NCBI GenBank assembly: GCA_000158135.1 | Contig: DS999531.1 | Span: 2,088,051 to 2,152,050 of the forward strand | DNA length: 64,000 nucleotides | Direction: 5' to 3' | Source: Rhodobacteraceae bacterium KLH11 | Lineage (GTDB): Bacteria > Pseudomonadota > Alphaproteobacteria > Rhodobacterales > Rhodobacteraceae | Shown: positions 1-9,975 of the stretch, piece by piece | Position numbering within the stretch: the first letter of the stretch is position 1 | Layout of the letters: each line of letters starts with the position of its first letter | The notes under the pieces: model-generated | What the model was told of the DNA's origin: nothing | What the model saw: only the letters and a program-made list of their open reading frames with translations | Databases searched by the model: none | Made by a program: the position numbers and the translations under genes

Positions 1-1
1 T

Positions 2-730
2 ATCGGACGCCAGCTGGATGATCTGACGGTCCGGGTCGGGGATACGCTGCTGCTTGAAGGGTCTCCGGCAGATATTCAGAGACTGGCCGCCGACATGGAT
101 ATGGTCGATGTAACCCAACCTTCGGCGCGGGCGTTCCGTCGCAGCCATGCGCCCGTCGCCATCGGGTCTTTGGTTGGTATCGTTGTTCTGGCGGCATTGG
201 GTGTTGCGCCGATCCTGCTGTTGTCAATCCTTGCAGTGGCGGTGGTTTTGCTGTCCCGCTGTATTGACGCGGACGAGGCGTTTTCGTTTGTCGAAGGCCG
301 TTTGCTGGCCCTGATTTTCTCGATGCTCGCGATTGGTGCCGCGCTGGATCACTCTGGCGCGGTTATGCTGATTGTCGAAGCGATTGCCCCCGCACTGGGC
401 ATGTTGCCGCCCTTCCTGATCATCTGGGCTGTATATCTGCTGACCTCGGTCCTGACCGAGCTGGTGTCGAACAATGCGGTGGCGGTGGTGGTGACACCGA
501 TTGCAATCTCGCTGGCGCAGGCTGTGGGCATCGATCCGCGCCCGTTGGTGGTTGCGGTGATGGTGGCAGCGTCGGCGTCGTTTGCGACACCGATCGGGTA
601 TCAGACGAACATGATGGTCTACGGCCCCGGCGGGTACCGTTTCACGGATTTCCTGAAAGTCGGCGTGCCGCTGAACCTGACCGTTGGCCTGCTGGCGTCG
701 CTGCTGATCCCGCTGATCTGGCCGCTGTAG
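2..730 (+). CDS. SLC13 family permease, C-terminal part (truncated by window edge)
   Basis: This is the C-terminal part of an inner-membrane anion permease of the SLC13/DASS type with a regulatory TrkA-C (RCK_C) domain. The reading frame is open from base 2, so the start lies outside the window. The first 30 or so codons read like the end of a TrkA-C domain (GDTLLLEGSPADIQRL). About five hydrophobic segments follow, and the end carries the family hallmark TPIGYQTNMMVYGPGGY. The second permease at 4927-6699 shares this ending ([17 protein letters not shown]), which supports the family call. Substrate cannot be deduced; dicarboxylate, sulfate and other anions are known for the family. Confidence 0.85.
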   Translation: MGRQLDDLTVRVGDTLLLEGSPADIQRLAADMDMVDVTQPSARAFRRSHAPVAIGSLVGIVVLAALGVAPILLLSILAVAVVLLSRCIDADEAFSFVEGRLLALIFSMLAIGAALDHSGAVMLIVEAIAPALGMLPPFLIIWAVYLLTSVLTELVSNNAVAVVVTPIAISLAQAVGIDPRPLVVAVMVAASASFATPIGYQTNMMVYGPGGYRFTDFLKVGVPLNLTVGLLASLLIPLIWPL

Positions 731-824
731 CACCGGCGCGGAATCGCCGACCCTCGGGGAGCATGCCTTGTAAATACCGATCCTGCTACAATCTTTTCAT
801 AGAGACCGATGAAAGGATGAAGCC

Positions 825-1571
825 ATGCCTTTGCCAAGACTTGGACAGGCCATTGTGGCCATAGCCGTTATATTGACCTTGCTGGGCGGAGAAAGCAGGG
901 CAGGCGCGGTATCGGGTAGCGCGACCTATCGCGAACGAATCGCCTTACCGCCCGACGCGACATTATATGTCGAGCTTCAGGACATCTCGCGCGCGGATGC
1001 GCCTGCGGTAACACTTGCCGCGCAGCGCTATGCCCTGAGTGGGGTGCCTGTGGAGTTTGAGCTTACCTATGATGATGCGCTGATCCGCGATGAGGTGACT
1101 TATGCGATACACGGTTCGATCTATCGTGGCGACAAGCTGTTATTCACCACAGATACGATCCATCCTGTTCTGACCAATGGTGAGGGCAGCTCGGCTGAGC
1201 TTCTGCTGGTGCAGGCTGATGCGCAGGGCGCTGCGGCGCTGGAGGGAACGGATTGGACCGCAATCGGCATGGACGGGGCGGTTCTGAACACTGAACGCCC
1301 GCCGCAGCTTTCCTTTGCACAAGGCGGGGCCTTTGGCGGATCGGGCGGGTGTAACCGGTTCTCGGGGCAGGCCGATCTGTCGGGCAATCACCTGGAATTT
1401 CCGGACAACATGGCTGCGACGCTGATGGCGTGCCCGCCGCCTCTGGAAGAGATCGAGGATCAGTTCTTTGCAGCCCTGCAGCGGGTAACCTCCTACGCGC
1501 TGGCCGGAGACAGCCTTGTCCTGTTGGATACCGCCGGTGAGCCGGTGCTGACGTTCATCCGCACGCAATAG
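825..1571 (+). CDS. Secreted YbaY-like plus META (HslJ-like) domain protein
   Basis: A 248-residue exported protein. Residues 1-26 form a signal peptide ending near ESRA; no lipobox cysteine is visible. Residues about 30-125 resemble the YbaY-type beta-barrel domain (TLYVELQDISRADAP, followed by a strand-rich stretch). Residues about 135-245 are a META domain with the typical GGCNRFSG motif and a later MACPPPLEEIE segment. Both domain types occur in envelope proteins and have been linked to heat-shock or novobiocin resistance in HslJ, but the biochemical role is unknown. A purine-rich site (GAAAGGATG) precedes the ATG. The gene stands alone and converges on the flavin dehydrogenase downstream. 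Confidence 0.75.
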   Translation: MPLPRLGQAIVAIAVILTLLGGESRAGAVSGSATYRERIALPPDATLYVELQDISRADAPAVTLAAQRYALSGVPVEFELTYDDALIRDEVTYAIHGSIYRGDKLLFTTDTIHPVLTNGEGSSAELLLVQADAQGAAALEGTDWTAIGMDGAVLNTERPPQLSFAQGGAFGGSGGCNRFSGQADLSGNHLEFPDNMAATLMACPPPLEEIEDQFFAALQRVTSYALAGDSLVLLDTAGEPVLTFIRTQ

Positions 1572-3233
1572 TCACGCCACGGCGCGCGATCGTCCTGCAT
1601 TGCGGCCCGAAAAGATGCAGCCACCCAGAAACGTGCCTTCCAGCGCGTTATAGCCATGGTAGCCACCGCCGCCAAAGCCTGCGACCTCGCCAGCTGCAAA
1701 CAGGCCGGGAACGACCTGACCATTTGCGCCGACCATCTGACTGTCGAGGTTTGTCTGCAACCCGCCCAGCGTTTTGCGGGTCAGCACATGCAATTTGACC
1801 GCGATCAGCGGGCCGTTTGACGGATCGAGGAACTTGTGTGGCCTGGCCGTGCGGATCAGTTTGTCGCCCCGATAGTTGCGCGCCGCCAGGATCGCCATCA
1901 TCTGGGCGTCTTTCGAGAACGGATTGTCGACCTGAGAATCCCGCGCCTCGATCTGGGCGCGCAGATGGGCCTCGTCGATCAGGCCACCGCCCAACTGGTT
2001 CATGCCGGTGACCAGCTCGGTCAGGGTGCGGGCGACGACGAAATCCTCGCCTTTTTCCTTGAATGCCTCAACGGGGGCGGTGGCTTTTGATCCCGACAGG
2101 ATGCGCTGACGGATCACCTCTTTCCAACTGCCCGAGGTGAAATCCGGGTTCTGTTCCGAACCCGATAGCGCGAATTCCTTTTTGATGACTTTCTGCGTCA
2201 GGATGAACCAACTGTATTCATAGCCGGTTTTCAGAATTTCCTGCAGTGTTCCCAGCGTATCGAAGCCCGGCAGGCAGGGCGGGGCCAGACGGTTGCCGCG
2301 CGCGTCGAACCACATCGAACTGGGACCGGGCAGGATACGGATGCCGTGGGCGGGCCAGATCGGATCCCAATTGCGCACGCCTTCGGTGTAATGCCACATG
2401 CGGTCACTGTTGATAACATGCCCGCCCGCCTTTTCGGTGATCGGGATCATCCGGCCATCGACATGGAAAGGTACACCCGCCACCATGTCCTTTGGCGGCT
2501 TACCCAGCCGGTCTTGAGGCCAGTTCTTGCGGACCATTTCAAAGTTGCCGCCGATCCCGCCCGAGGTCACGATGACCGATGGGGCATAGACCTCGAATTC
2601 ACCGACCTCATCGCGGTTGGTTTTGCCACCGCGCTGGGCGGTGTCGTCGGCCAGAACCTCTCCGGATACGCCTTTGGCGCATCCGTTCTGCATGATGATG
2701 TGGCTGACCTGATGGCGGAACTTCAGGTGGATCAGCCCGGCGCTGACATGTTCCTGCACGCGGCGGATGAAATGTTCCAGCACGCCCGGTCCGGTGCCCC
2801 ATGTGATGTGAAAACGCGGGACCGAGTTGCCATGCCCGGTGGCGTAAGAGCCGCCGCGCTCGGCCCAGCCCACAACGGGGAACCAGCGCAGGCCCATGCC
2901 GTGCAGCCAGGGCCGCATCTCGCCAGCGGCAAACTCGACATAGGCCTGGGCCCATTTGCGGGGCCACGCGTCTTCATCCCGGTCAAACTGCGCGCTGCCC
3001 ATCCAGTCGCGCAGGGCCAGATCGTGGCTGTCGCGGATGCCCATGCGGCGTTGCTCGGGGGTGTCGACCATGAACAGGCCGCCGAGGCTCCAGAACGCCT
3101 GACCACCAAGGAAATGTTCGGGCTCCTGATCCACGATGATCACGCGTTTGCCGCGATCCCCCAGTTCCGCGGCGGCGGCCAGTCCCGCAAGGCCACCCCC
3201 GACCACAATCGCGTCTGCTGTGTTATTGGTCAT
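1572..3233 (-). CDS. FAD-binding dehydrogenase, KstD/fumarate-reductase-like
   Basis: A 553-residue flavoprotein. The N-terminus has a Rossmann dinucleotide fold (VVGGGLAGLAAAAELG, residues about 10-25, with an acidic residue near 36), and the C-terminus has the second FAD-binding segment with the glycine-rich FGGGGYHGYNALEG. This architecture fits the 3-ketosteroid delta-1-dehydrogenase/flavocytochrome c group, often annotated simply as FAD-binding dehydrogenase. I chose the ATG at 3233 because AAAGGA lies 7 bases upstream and the Rossmann fold begins at once; the frame is open for another 66 codons upstream, but that part overlaps the symporter gene. It follows the BASS symporter by 11 bp, so the two are probably co-transcribed. 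Substrate unknown. Confidence 0.8.
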   Translation of the reverse strand: MTNNTADAIVVGGGLAGLAAAAELGDRGKRVIIVDQEPEHFLGGQAFWSLGGLFMVDTPEQRRMGIRDSHDLALRDWMGSAQFDRDEDAWPRKWAQAYVEFAAGEMRPWLHGMGLRWFPVVGWAERGGSYATGHGNSVPRFHITWGTGPGVLEHFIRRVQEHVSAGLIHLKFRHQVSHIIMQNGCAKGVSGEVLADDTAQRGGKTNRDEVGEFEVYAPSVIVTSGGIGGNFEMVRKNWPQDRLGKPPKDMVAGVPFHVDGRMIPITEKAGGHVINSDRMWHYTEGVRNWDPIWPAHGIRILPGPSSMWFDARGNRLAPPCLPGFDTLGTLQEILKTGYEYSWFILTQKVIKKEFALSGSEQNPDFTSGSWKEVIRQRILSGSKATAPVEAFKEKGEDFVVARTLTELVTGMNQLGGGLIDEAHLRAQIEARDSQVDNPFSKDAQMMAILAARNYRGDKLIRTARPHKFLDPSNGPLIAVKLHVLTRKTLGGLQTNLDSQMVGANGQVVPGLFAAGEVAGFGGGGYHGYNALEGTFLGGCIFSGRNAGRSRAVA

Positions 3234-3244
3234 CGAATGTCCTT

Positions 3245-4108
3245 TCAGCGGGTGCGGAGCCAGAGGATGAAGGGTGCCGCGACCACATACATTGTGATCC
3301 CGTAAACGGCGGCGGGCACGGCGAGGGGGCTGAACCCGGTCGTCGTGCCGGTGATCAGCGCCGCCAGCGTGATGCCAAGGGTCGAGTTCTGGATGCCGGT
3401 TTCGATCGAAATGGTCTTGGCCTCGTTCCATGACAGATTGGCGGCGCGTGCCAGCCCGAGACCAACCAGTAGAAGGGCGATGTTCAAACTGATCAGGGCA
3501 AGGCCGATAGAGCCGAGGTTTTCGACGAAGAATTGCCAGTTCCCGGCCAACGCGGCCGCAACGATCAGCACGAATAAAAGCGCTGCAAGCCGGGACAGCG
3601 GCGCATCGATCCTGAGCGCAAGGTTGCGCGCAAAATGGCGCAGGCTGACGCCTGTTGCGACGGGCAGGGTCGTAATCAGAAACAGCGCCGTGGCCAGAGA
3701 GGTGATCGACACATCAGGCGCGGCTTCACCCATGAAATGCCCGATGGACCACGCCGCCAGCACCGGAACCGTCACTATTGAAAGCAGGCTGATCACAGCG
3801 GTGAGGCTGACAGACAGCGCCACATCACCTTTGGCAAATTTCGACAGGATATTGCTGGTGACCCCGCCGGGGCAAAAGCTGAGCAACATGACGCCGACCG
3901 CGATCTCGGGCGGCAGGTCAAACAGTTTGACGGTGACAAAGGCAGCCAGCGGGATCAGCAGAACCTGACTGATTGCACCGATGGCAAAGGGATAACCGCG
4001 CGTCACAACGCGGCGGAAATCAGCGGCTTCCAGCCCGAGGCCCAGTGACAGCATGATTGTGGCCAGCGAAACCGGCAAGCCGACATTGATAAGCAGGTCC
4101 AAGAACAA
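3245..4108 (-). CDS. Bile acid:sodium symporter (BASS) family transporter
   Basis: A 287-residue membrane protein with about nine to ten hydrophobic helices. The hallmark SFCPGGVTSN lies at residues 77-86, where BASS proteins place part of the sodium and substrate site. Bacterial BASS members carry bile acids, pantoate, pyruvate and other organic anions with sodium. It is first in a likely two-gene operon with the FAD dehydrogenase, which suggests, as inference only, that the transporter imports the compound that the flavoenzyme oxidises. Confidence 0.85.
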   Translation of the reverse strand: MFLDLLINVGLPVSLATIMLSLGLGLEAADFRRVVTRGYPFAIGAISQVLLIPLAAFVTVKLFDLPPEIAVGVMLLSFCPGGVTSNILSKFAKGDVALSVSLTAVISLLSIVTVPVLAAWSIGHFMGEAAPDVSITSLATALFLITTLPVATGVSLRHFARNLALRIDAPLSRLAALLFVLIVAAALAGNWQFFVENLGSIGLALISLNIALLLVGLGLARAANLSWNEAKTISIETGIQNSTLGITLAALITGTTTGFSPLAVPAAVYGITMYVVAAPFILWLRTR

Positions 4109-4175
4109 CGCCTCCCCAAAGCTGTTCGGGTCAGCCTATGCGAGGCGTTGCAGATCAGGCAACCGCTCCGTTAGG

Positions 4176-4910
4176 TCATCCGTAGCGTTGCGCGAACCGG
4201 CGCAGGATTTCGCCCGGTTGAGTGACATCTGCAGCATGGCACATGTCGATCAGACCCTGCGCATCCGCGGGCGGAAAATAGCCGTGATCCTTATAGATAT
4301 GAATGCGCTGTTCAAAGTCTTCGGCGTCCGCCTCGGGGTGAAACTGCGTGGCATAGACATTCTGTCCCCAGCGGACCATCTGAATGGGGCAGGGGTCCGA
4401 GGCGACCAGATGCACGCAGCCATCCGGCAGCGATTGCACCGCCTCTTTGTGGCCGACAAACGCCTCAAATCTCGGGTGCAGGCCAGCGGTCAGCGGGTCC
4501 TTGGCCCCGTCTTCGGTCAGGCGGCAATCGGATGGTCCGACCGGTTCGCCATATTGCCGCTTGCTGACGTCTCCGCCCAGATGTGCGGCAAGAATGCCCA
4601 AGCCGTAACAGCACCCCATGAAGGGGTGATCCTGCGCAGTGATCTGGGGCATCAGCCCCATGATCGTGCTCTCGATCTTTGCATCCAGTGCGGATTTTCC
4701 GGCCGGATCGTCACTGACACAACCCGGACCACCCCCCACGATGACACCGGCATAGTCGGTGACATCCAGCCCATCGGGCAGGTCTTCGCAATCCAGCCGG
4801 ATGCGATGGGTTTGCTCAGGCCCAAGCCCGGTTTTGTCCAGAATCGAGGCATATTCCGCGTCCGAGGCATCGGCTTCCGGGCGCAATTGCAGGATCAGAA
4901 ATCGTTTCAT
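4176..4910 (-). CDS. Class I glutamine amidotransferase (GuaA-like domain)
   Basis: A 244-residue stand-alone GATase. The catalytic triad is visible: nucleophile Cys101 in GCCYG, His191 and Glu193 in QFHPEAD. The oxyanion-hole segment VGGGPG is near residues 58-63. Stand-alone members of this family may act as gamma-glutamyl hydrolases or supply ammonia to a partner; no synthetase partner lies next to it. The gene follows the SLC13 permease on the same strand with a 16 bp gap, so they may share a transcript. It is not GuaA, which would carry a synthetase domain. Confidence 0.8.
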   Translation of the reverse strand: MKRFLILQLRPEADASDAEYASILDKTGLGPEQTHRIRLDCEDLPDGLDVTDYAGVIVGGGPGCVSDDPAGKSALDAKIESTIMGLMPQITAQDHPFMGCCYGLGILAAHLGGDVSKRQYGEPVGPSDCRLTEDGAKDPLTAGLHPRFEAFVGHKEAVQSLPDGCVHLVASDPCPIQMVRWGQNVYATQFHPEADAEDFEQRIHIYKDHGYFPPADAQGLIDMCHAADVTQPGEILRRFAQRYG

Positions 4911-4926
4911 GCGCTGCCTTTACCCG

Positions 4927-6699
4927 TCAAAGCGGCCAGAACACAAGGATCGACGGAATTGAAACCGCGATGATCAGGATCTCCAGCGGCAGGCCCATGC
5001 GCCAATAGTCGCCAAAATGATAGCCGCCGGGGCCCAGCACCAGCGTGTTGTTCTTATGCCCGATGGGGGTCAGAAACGCCGCCGAGGCCGCCACGGCCAC
5101 CGTCATCAGAAACGGGTCGGGCGAAACCTCAAGCGTGCGGGCCATCTGTATGCCCACAGGGGCTGCGACAATGGCGGTGGCGGTGTTGTTCAACACGTCC
5201 GACAGGGTCATCGTGACAACCATCAGAACCGTCAGGATGGCCCAGGCAGGCAGGCCATTTGTCAGCTGGATCAAGGCGTTGGCGATCAACTCGGTCCCGC
5301 CCGAGGTTTCCAGCGCGCTGCCCAGAGGGATCATCGAGCCCAACAACACGACCACCGGCCATTCGATGTGATTGTAGATGTCTGCGATGGGCATGATTTT
5401 GGTCAGCACATAGGCTACGACCACCAGCCCCAGCGCGATGGGCAGATAAATCAGCCCGATGCTGGCGGCCAGCACGGCCGCCGCAAACAGGCCAATGGCC
5501 AGCCATGCCTTGTCATTGGCGGTGACGTTCAGCCCACGTTCCGCCAATGGCAGACAACCCAGCCATTCGGTCACATCCGCGCTGCGGTCACGCGGGCAGA
5601 GCAGCAGCAGGATGTCGCCGGGCTCGACTTCGGTTTTGCGGACCTGTTCGGTGATGCGACGGCCCTGACGCGAGATGCCCATCAGCACGGTACTTTGCCG
5701 CCATGCCAGCCCCAGCGCCTGCGCGGTACGCCCGGTGATGCGGGCGCTTTCTGGGGCGACAACTTCGATCACCTCAAGCCCGTCGCCTTCGGCGGTCAGA
5801 ACCTCTTGGCGGCGCGTGTCCGAGAAATCGAGGTTCAGCGCGGCGCGGAATTCGTCCAGCGCCTCGGGGCGGGCCTCAAGCACCAGCGCGTCACCCTCCC
5901 GCAGAGTGGCGTGGGTTGACCGGCCATAGCGCCGTTTGCCATCACGGATCAAACCGATGATGGCGACATCGGATTTTTCGGCAGCCTCATAAAGCTCGCT
6001 GACCCGCTTGCCGATATGCGGCGACTCGGGCGGGATCGTCAGTTCCGCGATGTATTCGGCCAGCACTTCGGATGTTTCCTGCTGCGGACCACGGTTCGGG
6101 ATCAGCCGCCAACCGATCAGCGCCACAAAGGCCAGACCGGCAATGGCCGCAATGCCACCGACAGGGGCGAAATCGAACATGCGAAATGGCTCACCCAGCG
6201 TTTCGGCCCGGATTGAGGCGATGATAATATTGGGTGGCGTCCCGATCAGGGTGGCCATGCCACCGAGGATCGTCGCAAAACTAAGCGGCATCAGCGACAG
6301 CCCGACCGGGCGCGCCGCCTTGCGGGCGGTCTGGATATCAACCGGCATCAACAGTGCCAGCGCTGCGACGTTATTCATGAAGGCTGACAGAACCGCCCCG
6401 ATCCCGCCCATCAGCGCGATATGCGCGCCAAGCCCGCGCGAGGCATCGACCAGCGTGCGCGTGATCATAAACACAGCACCTGACCGCACCAGACCGGCAG
6501 ATACCACAAGCACCAGCGCCACGATGATGGTTGCGGGATGGCCGAACCCGGCAAAGGCGCTGTCAACCGGGACAACGCCCAAAGTAACGGCGATCATCAG
6601 TGCAGTGAAGGCCACAAGATCATAGCGGAACCTGCCCCACAGCAGCATTCCGAACACGGCGATGAAAAGGGAAAAAAGAATAATTTGATCTGTCGTCAT
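4927..6699 (-). CDS. SLC13 family permease with TrkA-C domains
   Basis: A complete 590-residue inner-membrane permease. An N-terminal half with about five to six helices is followed by two tandem TrkA-C (RCK_C) domains at roughly residues 205-385, and then a second membrane half ending in [19 protein letters not shown]. Length and layout match the SLC13/TrkA-C family (sulfur- or dicarboxylate-type anion transporters). The ATG is at 6699. It is divergent from yebC and resembles the truncated permease at the left edge, so the window holds two paralogues within 7 kb. Substrate unknown. Confidence 0.85.
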   Translation of the reverse strand: MTTDQIILFSLFIAVFGMLLWGRFRYDLVAFTALMIAVTLGVVPVDSAFAGFGHPATIIVALVLVVSAGLVRSGAVFMITRTLVDASRGLGAHIALMGGIGAVLSAFMNNVAALALLMPVDIQTARKAARPVGLSLMPLSFATILGGMATLIGTPPNIIIASIRAETLGEPFRMFDFAPVGGIAAIAGLAFVALIGWRLIPNRGPQQETSEVLAEYIAELTIPPESPHIGKRVSELYEAAEKSDVAIIGLIRDGKRRYGRSTHATLREGDALVLEARPEALDEFRAALNLDFSDTRRQEVLTAEGDGLEVIEVVAPESARITGRTAQALGLAWRQSTVLMGISRQGRRITEQVRKTEVEPGDILLLLCPRDRSADVTEWLGCLPLAERGLNVTANDKAWLAIGLFAAAVLAASIGLIYLPIALGLVVVAYVLTKIMPIADIYNHIEWPVVVLLGSMIPLGSALETSGGTELIANALIQLTNGLPAWAILTVLMVVTMTLSDVLNNTATAIVAAPVGIQMARTLEVSPDPFLMTVAVAASAAFLTPIGHKNNTLVLGPGGYHFGDYWRMGLPLEILIIAVSIPSILVFWPL

Positions 6700-6810
6700 A
6701 CGGTCACCATAGCCACAGGTGAACGCGGGGCAAGCCGATCCCTTGATCCCGCCCCCCGCAAACGTCTATATGAGCGCCAAATACGCAATCACGAAGGACG
6801 AGGACGCATC

Positions 6811-7551
6811 ATGGCAGGCCATTCCAAATGGGCCAACATCCAGCACCGCAAGGGACGTCAGGACGCCGCGCGGTCCAAACTGTTTTCCAAACTGTCGAAG
6901 GAAATCACCGTCGCCGCCAAGATGGGCGACCCTGATCCTGACAAGAACCCGCGCCTGCGTCTGGCGGTGAAAGAGGCCAAGTCGAACTCGGTCCCCAAGG
7001 ACGTGATCGACCGCGCGATCAAGAAATCCGTTGCGGGCGAAGGCGACGAATACGAGGAAATCCGGTATGAGGGCTACGGCCCCAACGGCGTGGCCGTGAT
7101 CGTCGAAACGATGACCGACAACCGCAACCGTACCGCATCCACCGTGCGGTCGACCTTTTCCAAGAATGGCGGCAATCTGGGCGAGACCGGCTCGGTCGGG
7201 TTCATGTTCGACCGCAAGGGCGAGGTGGTCTATCAGGCCGATGCGGGCGATGCGGATACGATATTTGAGGCCGCCATCGAAGCGGGCGCCGAGGATGTCG
7301 AAAGCTCGGAAGACGGGCACATCATCTGGTGCGCGGATACCGATCTGAACGATGTCTCGAATGCGCTGGAAGGTGCGTTGGGCGAATCTGAATCGACCAA
7401 GCTGGTGTGGAAACCCACCACCACCACCGAATTGGGTCTGGAAGACATGCAGAAGCTGATGAAGCTGGTTGATGCACTGGAAGACGACGACGATGTCCAG
7501 CGCGTGACAACCAACTTTGAAGCAACAGATGAGGTTATGGCGCAGCTCTGA
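6811..7551 (+). CDS. yebC: YebC/PmpR family protein
   Basis: A 246-residue cytosolic protein of the YebC/TACO1 family, known as a translation factor that helps ribosomes at difficult motifs; some members were also described as transcription regulators. The N-terminus [14 protein letters not shown] is the family signature. [12 protein letters not shown] and [15 protein letters not shown] are also seen. The frame is open further upstream, but the ATG at 6811 is preceded by GAAGGACGAGG and begins with the conserved N-terminus. A strong intrinsic terminator follows at 7581, so the gene is probably monocistronic. Confidence 0.95.
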   Translation: MAGHSKWANIQHRKGRQDAARSKLFSKLSKEITVAAKMGDPDPDKNPRLRLAVKEAKSNSVPKDVIDRAIKKSVAGEGDEYEEIRYEGYGPNGVAVIVETMTDNRNRTASTVRSTFSKNGGNLGETGSVGFMFDRKGEVVYQADAGDADTIFEAAIEAGAEDVESSEDGHIIWCADTDLNDVSNALEGALGESESTKLVWKPTTTTELGLEDMQKLMKLVDALEDDDDVQRVTTNFEATDEVMAQL

Positions 7552-7580
7552 CACGCCAGCTTTCGCTGTAGGATTGAAAG

Positions 7581-7603
7581 CCCGGCCGGATGGCCGGGTT
7601 TTT
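7581..7603 (+). terminator. Rho-independent terminator of yebC
   Basis: A perfect 7 bp stem, CCCGGCC / GGCCGGG, with a GGAT tetraloop, followed directly by TTTTT. It lies 30 bp after the yebC stop codon. Confidence 0.9.
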
Positions 7604-7696
7604 CTGTTGCCGGGGTGCCGCAAACAGAACTCTTGGTCTGAAACGCCCCTGTCTATACAGTTGGTCGGATCAGATTGACGATCCGGAAAGGCAATT

Positions 7697-8998
7697 GTGG
7701 CAACACCACGCGGCGCGAAGCAGTTGACGAGTAACTCTCTTGGCCCGGCCCGGCGCAATGTGTCGGTTCTGGCGGGGCAAAGCATTCTGTCTCAAGTCGC
7801 ATGGACTCTGGGAAGCCCTTCGATCGTATTGCCGTTTCTTGCGGTTTCATTGGAATTGCCGATGTTTCTGGCAGGCGCTTTGGTCTCGATCCGCATGGCG
7901 GGCAGCATGATTTCGGATGTGTTTCTGGCACATCCGATTGCAGCGCAGGCCAGAAAGAAACGCGGTATCGCACTGACCGAACTGGGGCTGGGCGGTTGTC
8001 TGGTGATGGCATTGGCCATCGCCGTGACGGGCAATGTGACCCTGACCGCGATCGCATTTGTGGCGGCGTTTTTCCTCATCGGCTTGATCGAGGAATGTCA
8101 GGCACTGATGCTGTCTGATCTGTTCGGAGATCATCTGAAGTCGAAATCCCGGATGGTCATTCGCTATCTTCAACTGGGCGCAGGTGGGCTTGGCGCAATC
8201 GGGTTGGCGTTGCTGATACATCAGATCACGAAAGAGAACCCGCCCTTTTCGCGACACTCGGCAGTCATTGCGGCGTCGGTCACGTTTTTCCTGTTTTCGG
8301 CGCTGTGCATTCTGGGCATGGCCGAAAGTGTTCCCGATGAAGCGGAAGACCAGAAACGCAAGCCAGTCACACATCGCTCGTTGCGGGACGTCATCGCCGA
8401 TATACTGGGTATGTTCGAGCAGGCGTGGTTCCGCCGTTATCTGGTCATGCGTCTGCCGCTTGTGGTGGTATCGCTCTCTGTCCCGTTCTTCGCCCTGATC
8501 GCGGCCGAGGCGCATCATGCATCTGCCAAGGGGCTGACCGCGATGATCATCTCATCGGCCTCGGGTTATCTGGTGTCGGCCCCGCTGTGGCAGGTTGTAA
8601 ACATGAAATCGCATCGCGCGGTGATGGTCACGGGGAATCTGATGGTGGCTGTCACGGGGATTGTGCTGCTGACGTTTCACTATCTGCAGGTTGATCACGA
8701 TGTACATCTGCACGCGATTGCGCTGTTCGTGGTCTCGGTGGCGACAACGGGGATTTCAAGCGCGCGAAAGCTGTATTTTCTCGACGTCGCTCCGAAGGAG
8801 CAGCGCATTCAGGGTGCGGCAGCGATCAAGGCCCTGTGCCGCCTCTCGGCTGTTGGCCTTTCCGCCGCATTGGCCGCGGTGGCCCATATGCATGAGGTCG
8901 CATCGGCGATTGTTTTCATCGTGCTGGTCAGTATCTGGTCGGCATTTGCGTGCTATCGCCTCGTTCTGCCACAGAAGGTTGAGAACCCGCAGGCCTAG
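7697..8998 (+). CDS. MFS-type membrane transporter
   Basis: A 433-residue protein with about 12 hydrophobic helices, split by a charged loop near residues 215-240 (DEAEDQKRKPVTHR). This is the two-bundle layout of the major facilitator superfamily, though the usual loop 2-3 motif is weak. The start is GTG at 7697, preceded by GGAAAGG. It ends tail to tail with argP, overlapping by 4 bp. Function and substrate cannot be told; it does not carry recognisable drug-efflux signatures. Confidence 0.65.
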   Translation: MATPRGAKQLTSNSLGPARRNVSVLAGQSILSQVAWTLGSPSIVLPFLAVSLELPMFLAGALVSIRMAGSMISDVFLAHPIAAQARKKRGIALTELGLGGCLVMALAIAVTGNVTLTAIAFVAAFFLIGLIEECQALMLSDLFGDHLKSKSRMVIRYLQLGAGGLGAIGLALLIHQITKENPPFSRHSAVIAASVTFFLFSALCILGMAESVPDEAEDQKRKPVTHRSLRDVIADILGMFEQAWFRRYLVMRLPLVVVSLSVPFFALIAAEAHHASAKGLTAMIISSASGYLVSAPLWQVVNMKSHRAVMVTGNLMVAVTGIVLLTFHYLQVDHDVHLHAIALFVVSVATTGISSARKLYFLDVAPKEQRIQGAAAIKALCRLSAVGLSAALAAVAHMHEVASAIVFIVLVSIWSAFACYRLVLPQKVENPQA

Positions 8999-9891
8999 CC
9001 GGGTTGGCCTGCCGGGATCAGCTTTTCAGCTGCCGCCTGACGGACCGCCCGGGTCAACGGCGCGAGGGCCGGGGCGAGCACACGCCCGATCTGCCAAGTC
9101 AGTTCCACATCGAGGGGCGCGTTGGGAATAAGTTCGCATAGCCGACCGTCTGCAAGGGCTTCGTCGACAAGAGCGTCTGGATTCATCCCCCAACCCAGCC
9201 CGGCGATGGCAGCTTCGACAAAGCCGTTTGATGACGGCAGGAAATGGGATGGTGGCGACAGCCGCCTGCCTGTCTGGGCGGTGATCCATGTCTTCTGCAG
9301 GCTGTCCTTGCGATTGAACGTCAGATTGGGGGCGTGGGCCAGTGTCTTGACAGAAACCCCATCTGCAAACCAGCGCCCCATGAATATGGGGCTTGCCGTT
9401 GGCAAATAGCGCAGGGTTCCCAATGCCATCGCATCGCAACCGGTGACGGCTTGCCCGCCCACGGTGATCGCCGCACTGACCTCACCGCGCCGCAGCCAGT
9501 CGGCTGAATGATCCTGATCGTCGAGCACGAGATCAAACAACATCTCTCCGGCCTGCGCCATCGCGTCAATGAACCAGGTGGCCAGGCTGTCGGCCGGAAG
9601 GGCGACGCGCACGCGGGCCGGGCCTTCTTGCGAATCCAGCGTCAGTTCCCGTGCCAGCTTGGCTTCCAGCAGCCTGATATCTTCCGCATGGCGGGCAATC
9701 CGCAACCCCGCCGGGGTTCCGGTGCAGGGCACGCCGCGCTGGATCAGAGCGGCCCCAACCCGATCCTCCAGCGCTTTGATCCGCTGCGAGATGGCAGACG
9801 GGGTGACCGACAGTTCTGATGCGGCGGCTTCAAAACTGCCGTGACGCAAAATCGCCGCGAGCGCCGAAAGGTGATGGGGGTCAAGCAGCAT
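8995..9891 (-). CDS. argP: LysR-family regulator, ArgP-like
   Basis: A 298-residue LysR-type regulator. Residues 1-60 are the winged helix-turn-helix (LAAILRHGSFEAAASELSVTPSAISQRIKALED) and the rest is the ligand-binding domain. ArgP (IciA) senses lysine and arginine and activates the exporter gene lysE/argO; here the divergent neighbour at 9976 is just such an exporter, which makes the ArgP assignment strong. The 84 bp spacer between the two genes is AT-rich and should hold the operator. Confidence 0.85.
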   Translation of the reverse strand: MLLDPHHLSALAAILRHGSFEAAASELSVTPSAISQRIKALEDRVGAALIQRGVPCTGTPAGLRIARHAEDIRLLEAKLARELTLDSQEGPARVRVALPADSLATWFIDAMAQAGEMLFDLVLDDQDHSADWLRRGEVSAAITVGGQAVTGCDAMALGTLRYLPTASPIFMGRWFADGVSVKTLAHAPNLTFNRKDSLQKTWITAQTGRRLSPPSHFLPSSNGFVEAAIAGLGWGMNPDALVDEALADGRLCELIPNAPLDVELTWQIGRVLAPALAPLTRAVRQAAAEKLIPAGQPG

Positions 9892-9975
9892 TAGTGAAAC
9901 TTAATTCTGATTATTCTCTTTAATTTGATAGGCCTGCCTGAACCATGTAGTCAACGCCCAACCACAGGAGGCTGC
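9892..9975. promoter_or_regulatory. Divergent argP / lysE promoter region
   Basis: An AT-rich 84 bp spacer between divergently transcribed argP and the lysE-type gene. Its first half (around 9895-9935) is much richer in A and T than the flanks. Known ArgP systems place the activator site here. An AGGAGG-like ribosome site (ACAGGAGG) lies just before the exporter ATG. I could not fix the exact operator. Confidence 0.5.

Noticed and set aside
2346..3305. A 319-codon frame antisense to the FAD dehydrogenase
   Set aside because: Fully covered by a gene with clear FAD motifs on the other strand.
5017..5919. A 300-codon frame antisense to the SLC13 permease
   Set aside because: Shadow frame without family features.
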